NCBI GenBank assembly: GCA_001931875.2
Contig: MSJH02000828.1
Location: forward strand, 150,374-214,373
Length of the DNA stretch: 64,000 nt
DNA from: Byssochlamys sp. IMV 00236
Lineage: Eukaryota > Ascomycota > Eurotiomycetes > Eurotiales > Thermoascaceae
Direction of reading: 5' to 3'
This document shows positions 1-9,802 of the stretch, in pieces. Under the pieces are notes generated by a model. It ran no database searches, was not told the DNA's origin, and was given only the letters and a program-made list of their open reading frames with translations. Numbering within the stretch: position 1 is the stretch's first letter; each line of letters starts with the position of its first letter. Made by a program: the position numbers and the translations under genes.

Positions 1-525
1 CACCAGACCCGATTGCAATCGTACTGGCACTGCCTGTACTTTGAAGGCATCGTAAAACAATAAGAGTAGCGTAGTTTTTCGTCTCTGCGAGTCCAATGCA
101 TGCTCCAAAAAACACAAGAAATGTGCCCATGTATGCTGTTCGACGTCCCTTCACGTCGGAAATTGGACCCCAAAGACTAGGCGCTAGGCCCTGGAAGATG
201 AGATATGATGTGACAGTAAGGTTGACAAGTTCAATAGAGACATTGAGGTCGTTTGCAATTGTTGGTAAGGCAGGGAAATAGATGTTTGATGCGAAACCAG
301 AGACTATTTCCAGAACGTTAGCGTGGTAGACTTTTTATGTAAAACTACTTTATGGCTCGCAAACTTACAAGTCGCAGCGGTAGAGACAATGATAATAATT
401 AGCCATTTTTGTCTTTTATCAAATATGCTGAAGGGTGGTTCGGGAGTGCGATCTCTCTCCGGTGTTGTTGATGCATTCGTCGCGGCGTCGCCATCGGCAA
501 GTTTTGGATCAGAAGTAGAAGACAT
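1..525 (-). CDS. DHA1-family MFS drug:H+ antiporter, N-terminal part (cut by window edge)
   Basis: N-terminal 153 residues of a major facilitator transporter of the 12-spanner drug:H+ antiporter type, which exports small toxic compounds or metabolites across the plasma membrane. ATG at 525; exon 1 is 525-369, the intron is 368-304 (GTAAGT donor, GCTAAC branch site, TAG acceptor), and exon 2 runs from 303 off the left edge. A hydrophilic Ser/Thr/Pro-rich head of about 40 residues precedes TM1 (WLIIIIVSTAATFSG). After it come SNIYFPALPTIA and the cytoplasmic loop motif GPISDVKGRR between TM2 and TM3, both typical of fungal Qdr/Aqr-like DHA1 carriers. The rest of the protein lies outside the window. 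It is divergently arranged with the hydrolase-like gene at 827, sharing a 300-bp promoter. The substrate cannot be told from sequence. Confidence 0.88.
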
Positions 526-826
526 TGTGTCCGTTTCTCTCTTCTGTATAGCTAGAGTCTAGTATTAAAGGTTCTCAAGAAAAATAACAGATCGGAACAG
601 GGCAGAGGATGCTGAAATATATGGACCATGAATTGCAGGAGTGGCAATCGGAGTTCCGCCAGCGGCGTTCGGAGTTGAGTTATAGATCTTCAGGGGACAC
701 TCTTTCAATTTGCGAGCTGTTAAATGCTCCAATGGACCATCCTGATTAATCTGAAAATTAATACATCCACTCTACCGCTTAGTTTTCTTGCCTCTACTCG
801 GTAACTCCAAGCGTCTCTTACTCATT
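526..826. promoter_or_regulatory. Divergent promoter between MFS transporter and isochorismatase-like gene
   Basis: This 301-bp spacer lies between two divergent start codons, so it must carry both promoters. I see no open reading frame of note and no recognisable operator. A shared spacer makes co-regulation of transporter and hydrolase plausible, but that is inference. Confidence 0.4.
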
Positions 827-1511
827 ATGGCTGCCTCTGTGACCAGCAGTTCCCTGAGCTTCGGGGAGAACTATGCGATTCTCAACTTGGACTGGATGAC
901 GGGACTTATCAACGCCGTCAAAGATACATCCGAAGGGCAGACATTGATTGAGAACTGCGTAAAATGGAACGACGCTATACACCAGACATTTCCTCGTCCT
1001 CTTACCGTTTTCTCAACCCTCTCCTTCAGCCCTGGCCAGCCTGAGGTCAAGCCTAACTCGCCATTTGCCAAGCTGATTGCTCCATACGGAGACCTCTCAA
1101 AGGCCTCTCCTGAAGTGCAAATCGACGATCATTTCAAAGTAGACGAAAAGGATATCGTTGTTGAGAAAACAAGGTGGTGCGCTAGCATAGGCAACGCCTT
1201 GGAACAGATCCTACAAGCGAGGAATATCAATACTGTTATCATCGTACGTGACAATTACCTCCATGTCTAACGTTGTTCTAGTAATCTAAATGTTACAGTC
1301 CGGCTTGAGTCTTTCGGGTGTTGTGATGTCCACCATCTATCGGTTGTTCGATCTGGACTACATGATCTATGTTATCAGGGACAATGTGCTGGAATTACCG
1401 GTCAACCAAACAGCAGAGTTCACTTATGTGATGCTCGACATGCTTCTACCCAAGATGGGCCTTAAGGTTATCTCGCTTGGTGAGGCTCTGCAGGCGCTGG
1501 GGAATTCCTAG
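827..1511 (+). CDS. Isochorismatase-fold (cysteine hydrolase superfamily) protein, catalytic Cys absent
   Basis: A 209-residue protein from two exons, 827-1243 and 1299-1511; the intron 1244-1298 has a GTACGT donor and ACAG acceptor and is in phase 0. ATG 827 is the first in-frame methionine; upstream codons in this frame have only a TTG. The fold signature is visible: strand with Asp22 (ILNLDWM), Lys114 in VVEKTRW, and the glycine-rich loop SGLSLSGVVMST after the intron, where classical members carry the nucleophilic cysteine as TGxxTNxCV. Here that position is Val147, as in the fungal 'STSGVV' branch of the superfamily, so hydrolase chemistry cannot be assumed. Relatives include isochorismatases, nicotinamidases and N-carbamoyl hydrolases. 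It sits between a transporter and a transcription factor, suggesting a small metabolic or detoxification locus. Confidence 0.75.
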
Positions 1512-2465
1512 ATCGATTTTCTGGTAGTACGTGGTGTGAACTTAGAGTTCCTTTCCCCCTTAAATACACTGCCAGACCAGTGACTTCGGATATTTTAGTA
1601 TGAAGTAGAATCAAGTCCGTTCAATATAGACAATGTTTCTCGTTGATGTCTAGCTAGACCATCCCGGTAACTCAAACCAAAGGTGTTGTCCTCTCCTGCT
1701 TGGGATTAGAGTATAGAACAACGACGCTGTGAGTACATTCACATTGGCCAATCACATTCCCCATGACTTGTTCAACTCCGGTAGGGTCCCGATTTTCAAC
1801 TCCGGATCTAATATCAAGTCCGAAAGGCTCTAGAAAACAGCTGAAGGTAAAAATCACTAAACAGGCCAAATGAAGAAAAAGCTCATGTCTCGCAGTACAA
1901 AGTCGGAATGAGAACTCAATACATCTTAAGATTAGCAAGAAGAGGAATCGAATCTAGATTTGCTATATCAGATGGTTCGCACGGAGACAATAATACACAT
2001 GGAAGAGCGCCACCATTTTGTATTATCACATCACTATACCGAGAAGGGAACATAGATCCCATGTATAGTATAATTTAAGGACAAATTTTATTCAGAGATA
2101 TGACTGCCAATCATCAATATCAGAGGAATTCAACCCCTGGCTATGTCACTAAACCAATGCGGATACAGCGGAACTCCGCATCCGCAATGGCGCCGGAGTT
2201 CCGAAAAGAGAACTAAACCATCAAGTAGGTACTTTAGTTGTACATGAAGCTCGCAGAACATCACTCGAATACACCTGCTGCTGCTTCTAACCAAACAGCT
2301 TTGTTCCTCATATTGAAATGCCATAGCTATAGAGCTATTGGTAAATCCTAATGCCCCTATCGTGGCATTTCTCGAAGGATTATCAACCCAACCTGGCTGG
2401 TAGCTTACCACTTCATCACTGTGGACTCTCTTCCAAAAGTTCAGTCAGGCTCCATATCAGCAATA
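1512..2465. other. Gene-free spacer
   Basis: This stretch of 954 bp is AT-rich and has no supportable coding exon on either strand. It must hold the 3' end of the hydrolase-like gene and the promoter of the regulator. No repeat or RNA gene was recognised. Confidence 0.5.
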
Positions 2466-3768
2466 ATGAGAAGCTCGAGATATTCAACTTCTCGACAAAA
2501 AGCCTGTCAGCAATGCACCAGTGCTAAAGCTAGATGTGAGCGCAAATATGGACATATCCGCTGTACGAGATGTGCACAACGGGGTCTGCCCTGTGCTTAT
2601 CCCCATGCAAATGCCTCTGAAAGGCAGCGGCTGAATACTAGGACAAACACCGACTTGGGTGGTGAAGCGCGGCCGGACAGCCCATTTTCATTGTCAGATT
2701 CGTCATTAATTGGCCCCGAGAGTGGGCTGCTAGCAATGAATGCGAGCAATAATGATCCGAGAGCTCAACTGCTAAATACTCCAAGCACAACTGTTAGAGT
2801 CTTTTCATCTGAGGATGAACGGCCCATCACTGCTACCACTACAACCGTTTCTGATGATGAGCAGAACACTATGGACTTCTCGGGCCTCGATCTAGTCTGT
2901 CCCATAAACGCTGATGATATCGAGAATCGCTGGATTCAAATGTATATTCCTATTCCTGGACAGACGATCAAGAACTATCCTATCGGTGTCACCGGCTTCG
3001 CTTATGATATTCTAAAGTCATATGCAACCGTTTCAATAAATGGCCGTGGTGCTCTACCGTTCATTCATCCGAAACAGATTGTTGCGCAGCCAACAGGGTC
3101 ACCACTTACTACTTGCTTAAGCTTGGTTCGGATATGTTCAAATCCACTACCAGGCAGTACAGATGCCGCAGCTACCGTTCTACAACGAGAGATGCACAGC
3201 CTATATGAACTACGGGACGGGTATAACGATGAGGCTTTATTTGCTGCGTTCCAAGCCTATCTTATCTATTCAATGGTCCTCTTTTTTCGACTTAATCAAT
3301 CTTGCAATGATTAGGTACTTTCGCGGCATTATGACCAATCTACAAGAGCTGGCTTGCGCCTCGGCTCGTAATGGACTTGTATGCGCAGCAGATCAGCAAC
3401 GAGCCCGTCCACGGTGGGAAGAATGGATCGTAGCCGAAGCCAAACGGCGGACGTTATACGTGATGTATTTATTTGATAGCATCCTCTCTACTCGGGAAGG
3501 TCTTCCTACCTTCCTTGGCAGTGAATTACGTGGTCTGCCAGCCCCGGCTAATAGACTATTGTGGCAAGCAACAACTCGCTATGAGTGGGAAAGAGAATAC
3601 AATATCCACATGGCCGAGTGGATGGAGGGGAGTCTAACTATTGACGAACTTTGGCCAACCCCTGCCGAGTTAGGCGAACTGGGCATTGAGAGGAGCCGTT
3701 GGCTGGAGAACCTTGATGAGTACGGAACTATGATATACGCCATCACGAGTTGTACTCATAACCAATGA
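2466..3768 (+). pseudogene. Zn2Cys6 fungal transcription factor, interrupted by a single-base frameshift
   Basis: ATG 2466 opens a regulator whose N-terminus carries an intact Zn2Cys6 binuclear cluster: CQQC, CERK, then CTRC and LPCAYP, giving six cysteines at residues about 14-41. A long middle and C-terminal part follows, including AEAKRRTLYVMYLFDS, typical of fungal cluster-associated regulators. The frame stops at TAG 3312-3314. The next frame carries on the same protein (YFRG, then TNLQELACASARNG) to the stop ending at 3768. Omitting one base near 3309-3312 gives a continuous 433-residue protein with no other lesion and no usable intron signals, so this is either a recent frameshift or an assembly error. 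The mature C-terminus (AITSCTH) looks like the natural family end. Such proteins activate neighbouring pathway genes; here the hydrolase-like and MFS genes are candidates. Confidence 0.75.
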
Positions 3769-4579
3769 CATAGATATATCTGTCATGGTTTCGACGCGCA
3801 AAGAGCCGTGCAGGTGATCGGTCGTACCATCCATTTGCAGCAGGTTCTTTTTGGTCATCTTGATTTTCCCAATTATAGAATAGAACCAGATGAAATGATG
3901 GAAGTCATAATTGCCGGATTTTATTATATGCTTTTGATCACCTCGCCAGAAAAGACGAGTCTGCCGGCAGCAAGTTTCTGTTAGATAATAGCTACATACA
4001 TGCAAGTGGGATATGAAGTGTGTCTGATAAGCAATCAAGGTGTCGGACCGCGATCACGAATCCTGTAGCAAGTCCAACCTATACAGGGCCAAGTGCTTCT
4101 AGGTCTTTTCGAAAAAAGCAGGACATAGGATATACAATACCGCGATCGATTGTTCCCTTGCCGGGCCTTGGTATCTCGTAAAGATGACTTGTGTCGGTTC
4201 CCTCAGATGGAGACTCTAATAGGATGGTATCATCCGACCCTCCAGTATCGCTCAGGATTCCTCCTACACGGTTCCGAATCCCGTTACCAGCACCGCGCTC
4301 AAAATCTAGTCCGTTAAGCTAAGGAGTCAGGTCATTCAGTCCGTCTTGACCTGTCAAGACCTACCAGCATCATCATCGCCGGTTATATTGGCCGCCGGTT
4401 GCGATTCATGATTAGACGGTGATCGATAGTCTGCCGGATAATACTTGCCGCCAGGGTGAAGTGATTGCTCGACCTGGAGACCCATTAGCGCTAATGAGAA
4501 TCAATCTAGAATGCTAAAGTTGTACCAGCGGATATGCCGCGCCTCCGAAATTCAAAAAAATTTACGGAGTTTTTTGAAT
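3769..4579. other. Gene-free spacer
   Basis: An 811-bp stretch between the ends of two convergent genes. I could not support any exon here. It ends in the inverted repeat described at 4542-4588. Confidence 0.45.
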
Positions 4580-4588
4580 TTACGGAGG
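4542..4588. repeat. Imperfect inverted repeat (hairpin) spanning the PEX20 stop codon
   Basis: The left arm 4542-4559 (CCTCCGAAATTCAAAAAA) and the right arm 4570-4588 (TTTTTTGAATTTACGGAGG) are reverse complements except for one extra base, with a loop of about 10 nt. The PEX20 stop codon (4580-4582, minus strand) lies in the right arm. The loop adds another TTTACGGAG, so the unit CTCCGTAAATT occurs as a direct repeat too. It could act as a 3'-end RNA structure or be the footprint of a small palindromic element. Confidence 0.7.
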
Positions 4589-5570
4589 AGTACTGACATC
4601 GCGGAATTCGTCTCCCTCCACGCGCACCTCCCGGTCACGGATCCGACGCATAAGGGCAAGGAAATTGCTCTCTTTGAATTTCTGACTCTGGTCGTGGCTG
4701 ACGCTTTCGAGTAGCTGGCCCGCCGTCTTTGCGAGCGCATCTGAATCATCCACCCGGCCCTCAGTGCTGTCCTTCTCCACGTAAGGAATCGTGTCAGAGC
4801 CAATCCGTATCTGCTCTAGAGGTTGCTCGGTTGAAACAGCATCCACTTGTGGCGTGCTAGCAACTGTAGTGGTTTCTTGCGTAGCAGTTGTCTCCTGTAA
4901 CTCCATTTCCGCTCGCGCTTGTGCGAACGCAGCCTCGAATGATGATTCGTCGAAGACCTGCGTCTCTGCGGGATGAGCATTCTGCGGTGCTGCTTGTGTC
5001 GCATGGGGAACAAAAGAACTCATCCCACCAGTCATGGGGTAATGCATTGGTTGTTGGAACGCTGGACTGTGAGATGGTTGATGAAGCTGGGCCGGACTTC
5101 CCTGTTGCTGTCGCACAAACTCCTCATGCCAACCTCTCTGGGAAGGTCCGGCCATGGAAATGTTTGCTGGTTGGAAATGATGCTGAGCATGCATCGGGGG
5201 ACCGTCAGACACCTGCAGCCTTTGAAAGTCTGCTGCCCAATTGGAGCTCTCCCCCGCGGAAAACATAGGGCCATGTCGACTGTGTACCCCGAAAGGGACA
5301 GGATGTTGCAGACTGGGGGGTGGCCCTGCTAGGTTGGCCTCAAAGGCTTCGAATTCGGAATCTAAGACACCGGCATTTAAATTTGCTGATCGGAAACCCT
5401 GTAAGAGAATATCAGACACTGGATCAGATAGAAATGCGGAATCGACAGCTGCTTACTTGTGCAGGAGATGGACGGGCAGTCAAGCGATCCTGCTGAAGCG
5501 TCCGGTCTGTCGATGCATGCTTTCGGAAATTCTGTAGTGGATTAGAAGGACCGCAGACCGCGTCAGCCAT
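4580..5570 (-). CDS. pex20: Peroxin 20, PTS2 import co-receptor
   Basis: A 310-residue protein from exons 5570-5457 and 5398-4580; the phase-0 intron has a GTAAGC donor and TTACAG acceptor. Pex20 works with Pex7 to carry PTS2 cargo to the peroxisomal docking complex and cycles through N-terminal ubiquitination. The N-terminus MADAVCGPSNPLQNF is the family hallmark. Cys6 and Lys17 have the same spacing as the monoubiquitinated Cys and polyubiquitinated Lys known in yeast Pex20/Pex5. Two WxxxF docking motifs are present, NWAADF (Trp92) and GWHEEF (Trp128). The middle is Gln/Pro/His-rich and disordered, and the conserved C-terminus (NFLALMRRIRDREV) fits the Pex7-binding end. It diverges from SEC13 with a 533-bp spacer. 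The stop codon lies in a hairpin. Confidence 0.9.
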
Positions 5571-6103
5571 GGTGGCTAAGGGAATTCGAGAAACAGAGCG
5601 CTCGTTGTATCAAGAGACAGTAGGTATACAAGTGTGCTTCTGTCCGAGGTAATGACTAATCGATGAGCACGGAAATACCAAACGGATCGCCAAACGGAGC
5701 GCACAGAGAGTATCGAGAAGCAGGAACGGGGAAATAACTGTACAATAATGCTGCTACGACAGAAAGAGAGCGCTAGAAGCAGAGGAGGGCATTGGAGTCA
5801 CAAGAAGGATGAGGCAAATACCGGGGCAAGAAGTCGGCATCCCCGCGGACCGAGGTGCTCACGTGGGGGAAAGGTCCGATAAGATAAGAAGGCGTGCGGC
5901 TCTCATGTTGCAGCCTGAGCAACAAGGCAGAAACGGACAGATTGGCTGTTCGCGCGTCGGGGCTCCTTTCTCCCCAATCGAGCATCGTCAATAACATCCC
6001 TCCGCGGAACCCCTTTGTGTTCGATTGCAGAAGGGGATAGAATCCTGCTTTCTCCTCCGAACCGAATTCTCCTTTATCCTCTATATTTCTCAACACCGCG
6101 AAG
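5571..6103. promoter_or_regulatory. Divergent PEX20/SEC13 promoter
   Basis: This 533-bp spacer between divergent ATGs has no coding potential worth keeping. It contains a palindromic CACGTG core at 5860-5865 in the context CTCACGTGGGGG, which is an E-box of the bHLH type. No TATA box was evident. Confidence 0.45.
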
Positions 6104-7397
6104 ATGGTCAGTCCTTCTGTTGACGCAGACCAGAGCTCTTGTTATTAACAGTCTACTCCACCAGGCCCAAGTCATCTCCAACTCTGGTCATGATGATATG
6201 ATTGTACGTGCCAATTGTCGCATCGGATCAGAATCCAGAAGGATGCGCCTTCTTCCCAGTAAAGCGAGGGGTACTGACTGCGATTAATTTCTAGCACGAT
6301 GCCGGTCTGGATTACTACGGCCGGAGACTTGCAACATGTTCATCCGATAAGACGATTAAGATATTCGAAATTGAGGGGGAATCACATCGATTGGTCGAGA
6401 CCCTGAAGGGGTAAGGGCAGTTTCGCTTCCATTGTTCAGAGTGGTAGCTGACTCTGAGTGCGCAAAGACATGAAGGCGCAGTATGGTGTGTCGCATGGGT
6501 ACGTGCAACATCCTCCGGTCTCGAAGTTGGATTCTGGGAATAATGAAGAGGTCTGACTGGAAGCAAATGTACAGGCGCATCCCAAGTTCGGTACCATCCT
6601 GGCTTCTTCCTCCTACGATGGCAAGGTGCTGGTCTGGCGCGAACAGCCTCTGAGCACAACTTCCCCCGCAAGCAGCTCCTCATGGAGCAAGGTCTTCGAC
6701 TTCTCCCTACACACAGCCTCCGTCAACATGGTCTCGTGGGCACCACATGAAAGCGGATGTCTTCTCGCCTGTGCTTCCTCCGACGGCCATGTCAGCGTGC
6801 TCGAGTTCCGTGACAACAGCTGGACCCATCAGATCTTCCACGCTCACGGGATGGGCGTGAACGCAGTTAGCTGGGCTCCTGCGGCTTCCCCCGGCAGTCT
6901 GATCAGTGCCAACCCTGGTCCTGGCCAGCAGAGGAGGTTCGTCACTGGTGGCAGTGACAACCTGGTCAAGATCTGGGATTTCAAGTTCGTTAACCTACTG
7001 TAGTCCCTGGAGACATCGTATTTCGGTGTGTCTGTTAAACGTTTTTGTTGCTGACCATAAAACCCTCAACAGCGCCGAATCGAAGTCATACACTTTGACG
7101 CAGACCCTGGAAGGTCACACTGATTGGGTCCGTGACGTCGCCTGGTCCCCAAGTATTCTCTCCAAGTCATACATCGCCTCCGCCTCACAAGACAAGACCG
7201 TCCGGATATGGACGGCTGACGCCTCTAACCCCACTCAGTGGACCAGCACCGTGCTCGAGTTCGACACCGTTTTATGGAGAGTCAGCTGGAGCTTGAGCGG
7301 TAACATCCTGGCCGTCAGCGGCGGCGACAACAAGGTCAGCTTGTGGAAGGAGAACCTGAAGGGCCAGTGGGAAAAGGTCAAGGATATCGAGGAGTAA
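6104..7397 (+). CDS. sec13: Sec13, WD40 subunit of the COPII coat and Nup84 complex
   Basis: A 307-residue WD40 beta-propeller from six exons: 6104-6106, 6165-6203, 6295-6410, 6468-6498, 6575-6984 and 7073-7397. All junctions agree in phase. The first coding exon is only the ATG, followed by GTCAGT. Sec13 pairs with Sec31 in the outer COPII cage for ER-to-Golgi vesicles and is shared with the nuclear pore and SEACAT complexes. Visible hallmarks: [13 protein letters not shown] at the N-terminus, repeats ending in IKIFE, VLVW, VKIWDF, VRIW and VSLWKE, and [14 protein letters not shown]. Length is normal for the family. The last intron uses a GTTCGT donor, a little unusual but required by the frame. 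Confidence 0.95.
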
Positions 7398-7612
7398 AGA
7401 TTTAATGTTTTCTAGCATGAATGGTGGTTGGAATCTCGTTCATATTTCCCATCCTATTATCGCTTGATAGATGGCGGATCTTACACAGCAGCCCATTGCT
7501 CTGATTCAGTGCGGCCTTTCTGTACCAGCTAGCCCAAAAAAGAAAAGACAGCAAGAAGGAAAAAAAATATCCATAATTTCTATACAAAGTCTATAATGGT
7601 GAAATCAAAAAG

Positions 7613-9398
7613 CTACGCTCTCCGTCTAGCAAGACTCTCCTGGACGCCGTATCCGTCGGCAAGCAACTCCTTAACTTCTTCTAGACTCAATCCACTCATC
7701 TCGGGATAGATAGCCCATACTCCAACCCAACCAGCAACACATATCGCCGCGTAGATGAGAAATGTACTACTGGGGGATATCCACTCCATCAGCGGCAGGA
7801 AAGTAAGCCCAACAATAAAATTAGACCCCCAATTCGTGGCCGTCGCCAGCGCAGAACCGACGGAACGGACGTTTAGCGGGAATAACTCTGATTGCTGCCA
7901 GGGCACGTTTCCGAGGCCTGAGGCGTACGATGCGGTATAGACGATTAGGGACAAGAGGATGATTATGGGAAGGGATGTCTTTCCTTTCGTGATGTCGCTT
8001 CCTTGATCTCGGAGCTGATGTACAGATGGTGCGTCTTTCAGGTCCAAAGGTAGGAATGCGAGAGTGCATACGATAAGCGAGACGGTCATGATGGGGATCG
8101 ACAGCAGCAAGATGCGGCGTCGACCGATACGGTCGATCTGAGAGAAGGCGAAGAGGGTGAAAAGGAAGTTGGTTACGGCCACCGAGAGAGAGATTAACGT
8201 TGGAGATGAAAAGGACAGCAGAGAGAAGAGCGTTGCGGAGAAGTACATCAGACTGTTAAATCCACAAAGCTGCTGCACACCCTGCAGCATGACTGCGATC
8301 GTCAAGGCTCTTCTGTTGCCGCCGATACGGAATAGTTCTGACATGCTGTGAGTGGCTTGGTCTATGAAGCTGGACGGTTTGTTGTGGTCGACGCCCATTT
8401 CCTCTTCCTCAAGGGCAACCTCTCTCTCGATATCGCGAAAGACACGCTCCGCCAGCTTCTGCATATCGGGATCGGAGCCGTAAATCTTTCCCAGGACGGC
8501 TCGCGCCCTAGTTTCCTGACCGGCCCGGACGAGCCATCGCGGTGTCTCAGGTAAGAAGAGTATGAACATCACTTGGAAAAAGGCTGGGAGAGCTCCCAGA
8601 CCAACTATCCATCTCCATCCTCCGGGCATGGATGAAAAGAGCCACCCGACCACGTAGGCGACTACTTGTCCGCCAGTGATCAAGAGACTGAGTATGGTAA
8701 CAAGTCGTCCGCGCATTTCCGAAGGAGCAAGTTCAGATATGTATCTGTTCCACACAAAGACAAAAATCAGCATTCGAACTTAATCCCACCGCCATTCCGC
8801 TCCTCAGAAGAGAGTTCCTAGGCACTTACAGTGCAGTAACCAAACTAGCAGCACCAATCGCCAAACCCACAGCACTGCGTCCGGCGATCATGCCCCAAAC
8901 GCTGCTTGTAACAGCCTGCCATAATGCACCAATGGCAAAAAGGCCATCTGCGAATAATATAACTTTCCTCCGTCCTAATCTGTCTGCCAGCAGACCAGCT
9001 ATCGGACTGGCGATAAGCGCAAAAAGGCTCGTACACGACGTGATGATGCTCTTGTCGGCGGTCGTAAGTGGACGATTGGATAAGTCGGAACCGATGGAAA
9101 CAAGCATAGAGGAGATCACTCCAGTGCTAGATGTCTTGTCAATAACGACGGCCTATATGCGATAAGGGATTTGGATGCCATACTCATAGCCGAAGAGAAG
9201 TCCGCTGATGCCCGCGGAGAAGGTCAAGATCCAGACGAAAAGACCGCCATAGCTCTTAGAGACGAGAGGCTGCTCGGGCTCATTGTGTTCGAGCTCATCC
9301 TCATCCTCGTGCTCACGCCGTGGAGATCTCCGCGCGTCATTGTCGTGGACCAGCAAGGGAGACTCCGCTCCGCTGCCGTCATGGTGTTCGTGAGCCAT
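7613..9398 (-). CDS. MFS sugar-porter family transporter, ITR (myo-inositol) type
   Basis: A 547-residue, 12-spanner carrier from exons 9398-9184, 9126-8830 and 8744-7613, with all splice phases consistent. A hydrophilic acidic head (EHEDEDELEHNEPEQP) precedes TM1. Sugar-porter signatures are clear: GYDTGVISSML across the first splice junction, LADRLGRRKVIL, YISELAPSEMRGR, PETPRWL, GVQQLCGFNSLMYF, DRIGRRR, and GLGNVPWQQSELFP; the last is characteristic of fungal ITR proteins rather than hexose carriers, which have PxxWPxE there. It imports myo-inositol or a related polyol with protons at the plasma membrane, by family inference. It is tail to tail with SEC13. Confidence 0.85.
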
Positions 9399-9802
9399 GA
9401 TTTCGAGTTCTACCTCACCTCAGACGAGCAGGAGTACGCCGATATCATGAGGAGCTATGAATATAACATGGAATCGCATATGTCCAGTAGCGGTATAGGG
9501 TCGAGTAAGTCGAGTACCCCGTGTTCGTGGATTCCAGTTTCCGTCTAGCAATTAATGCTGGTGCACCCACGCCGCCGTCATCGTCCCCAGGCTTCCCGGC
9601 GATCCCTTTACCGACTATCTCACCTAGCGTGGCCAGAATGGCTAACTTCAATTGCCGCCACGATCTTCTAAGACTACGCGTGGATAGCTGATAGCATGTT
9701 TCAATACGCTTGAAATTTATTTAAGATGATGTGACATGGTCATAATGTATGCTCGGCCAGATTGTTTTATCATCTGATCTCTATCGTAACTAGTTTTGTC
9801 TC
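9399..9802. other. Gene-free spacer upstream of the ITR-like transporter
   Basis: 404 bp holding the promoter of the inositol-type transporter and the 3' region of GCN20. No exon or regulatory motif recognised. Confidence 0.4.

Noticed and set aside
4270..4300. tRNA-like T-arm string GGTTCCGAATCCC
   Set aside because: No matching acceptor, D or anticodon stem could be found around it.
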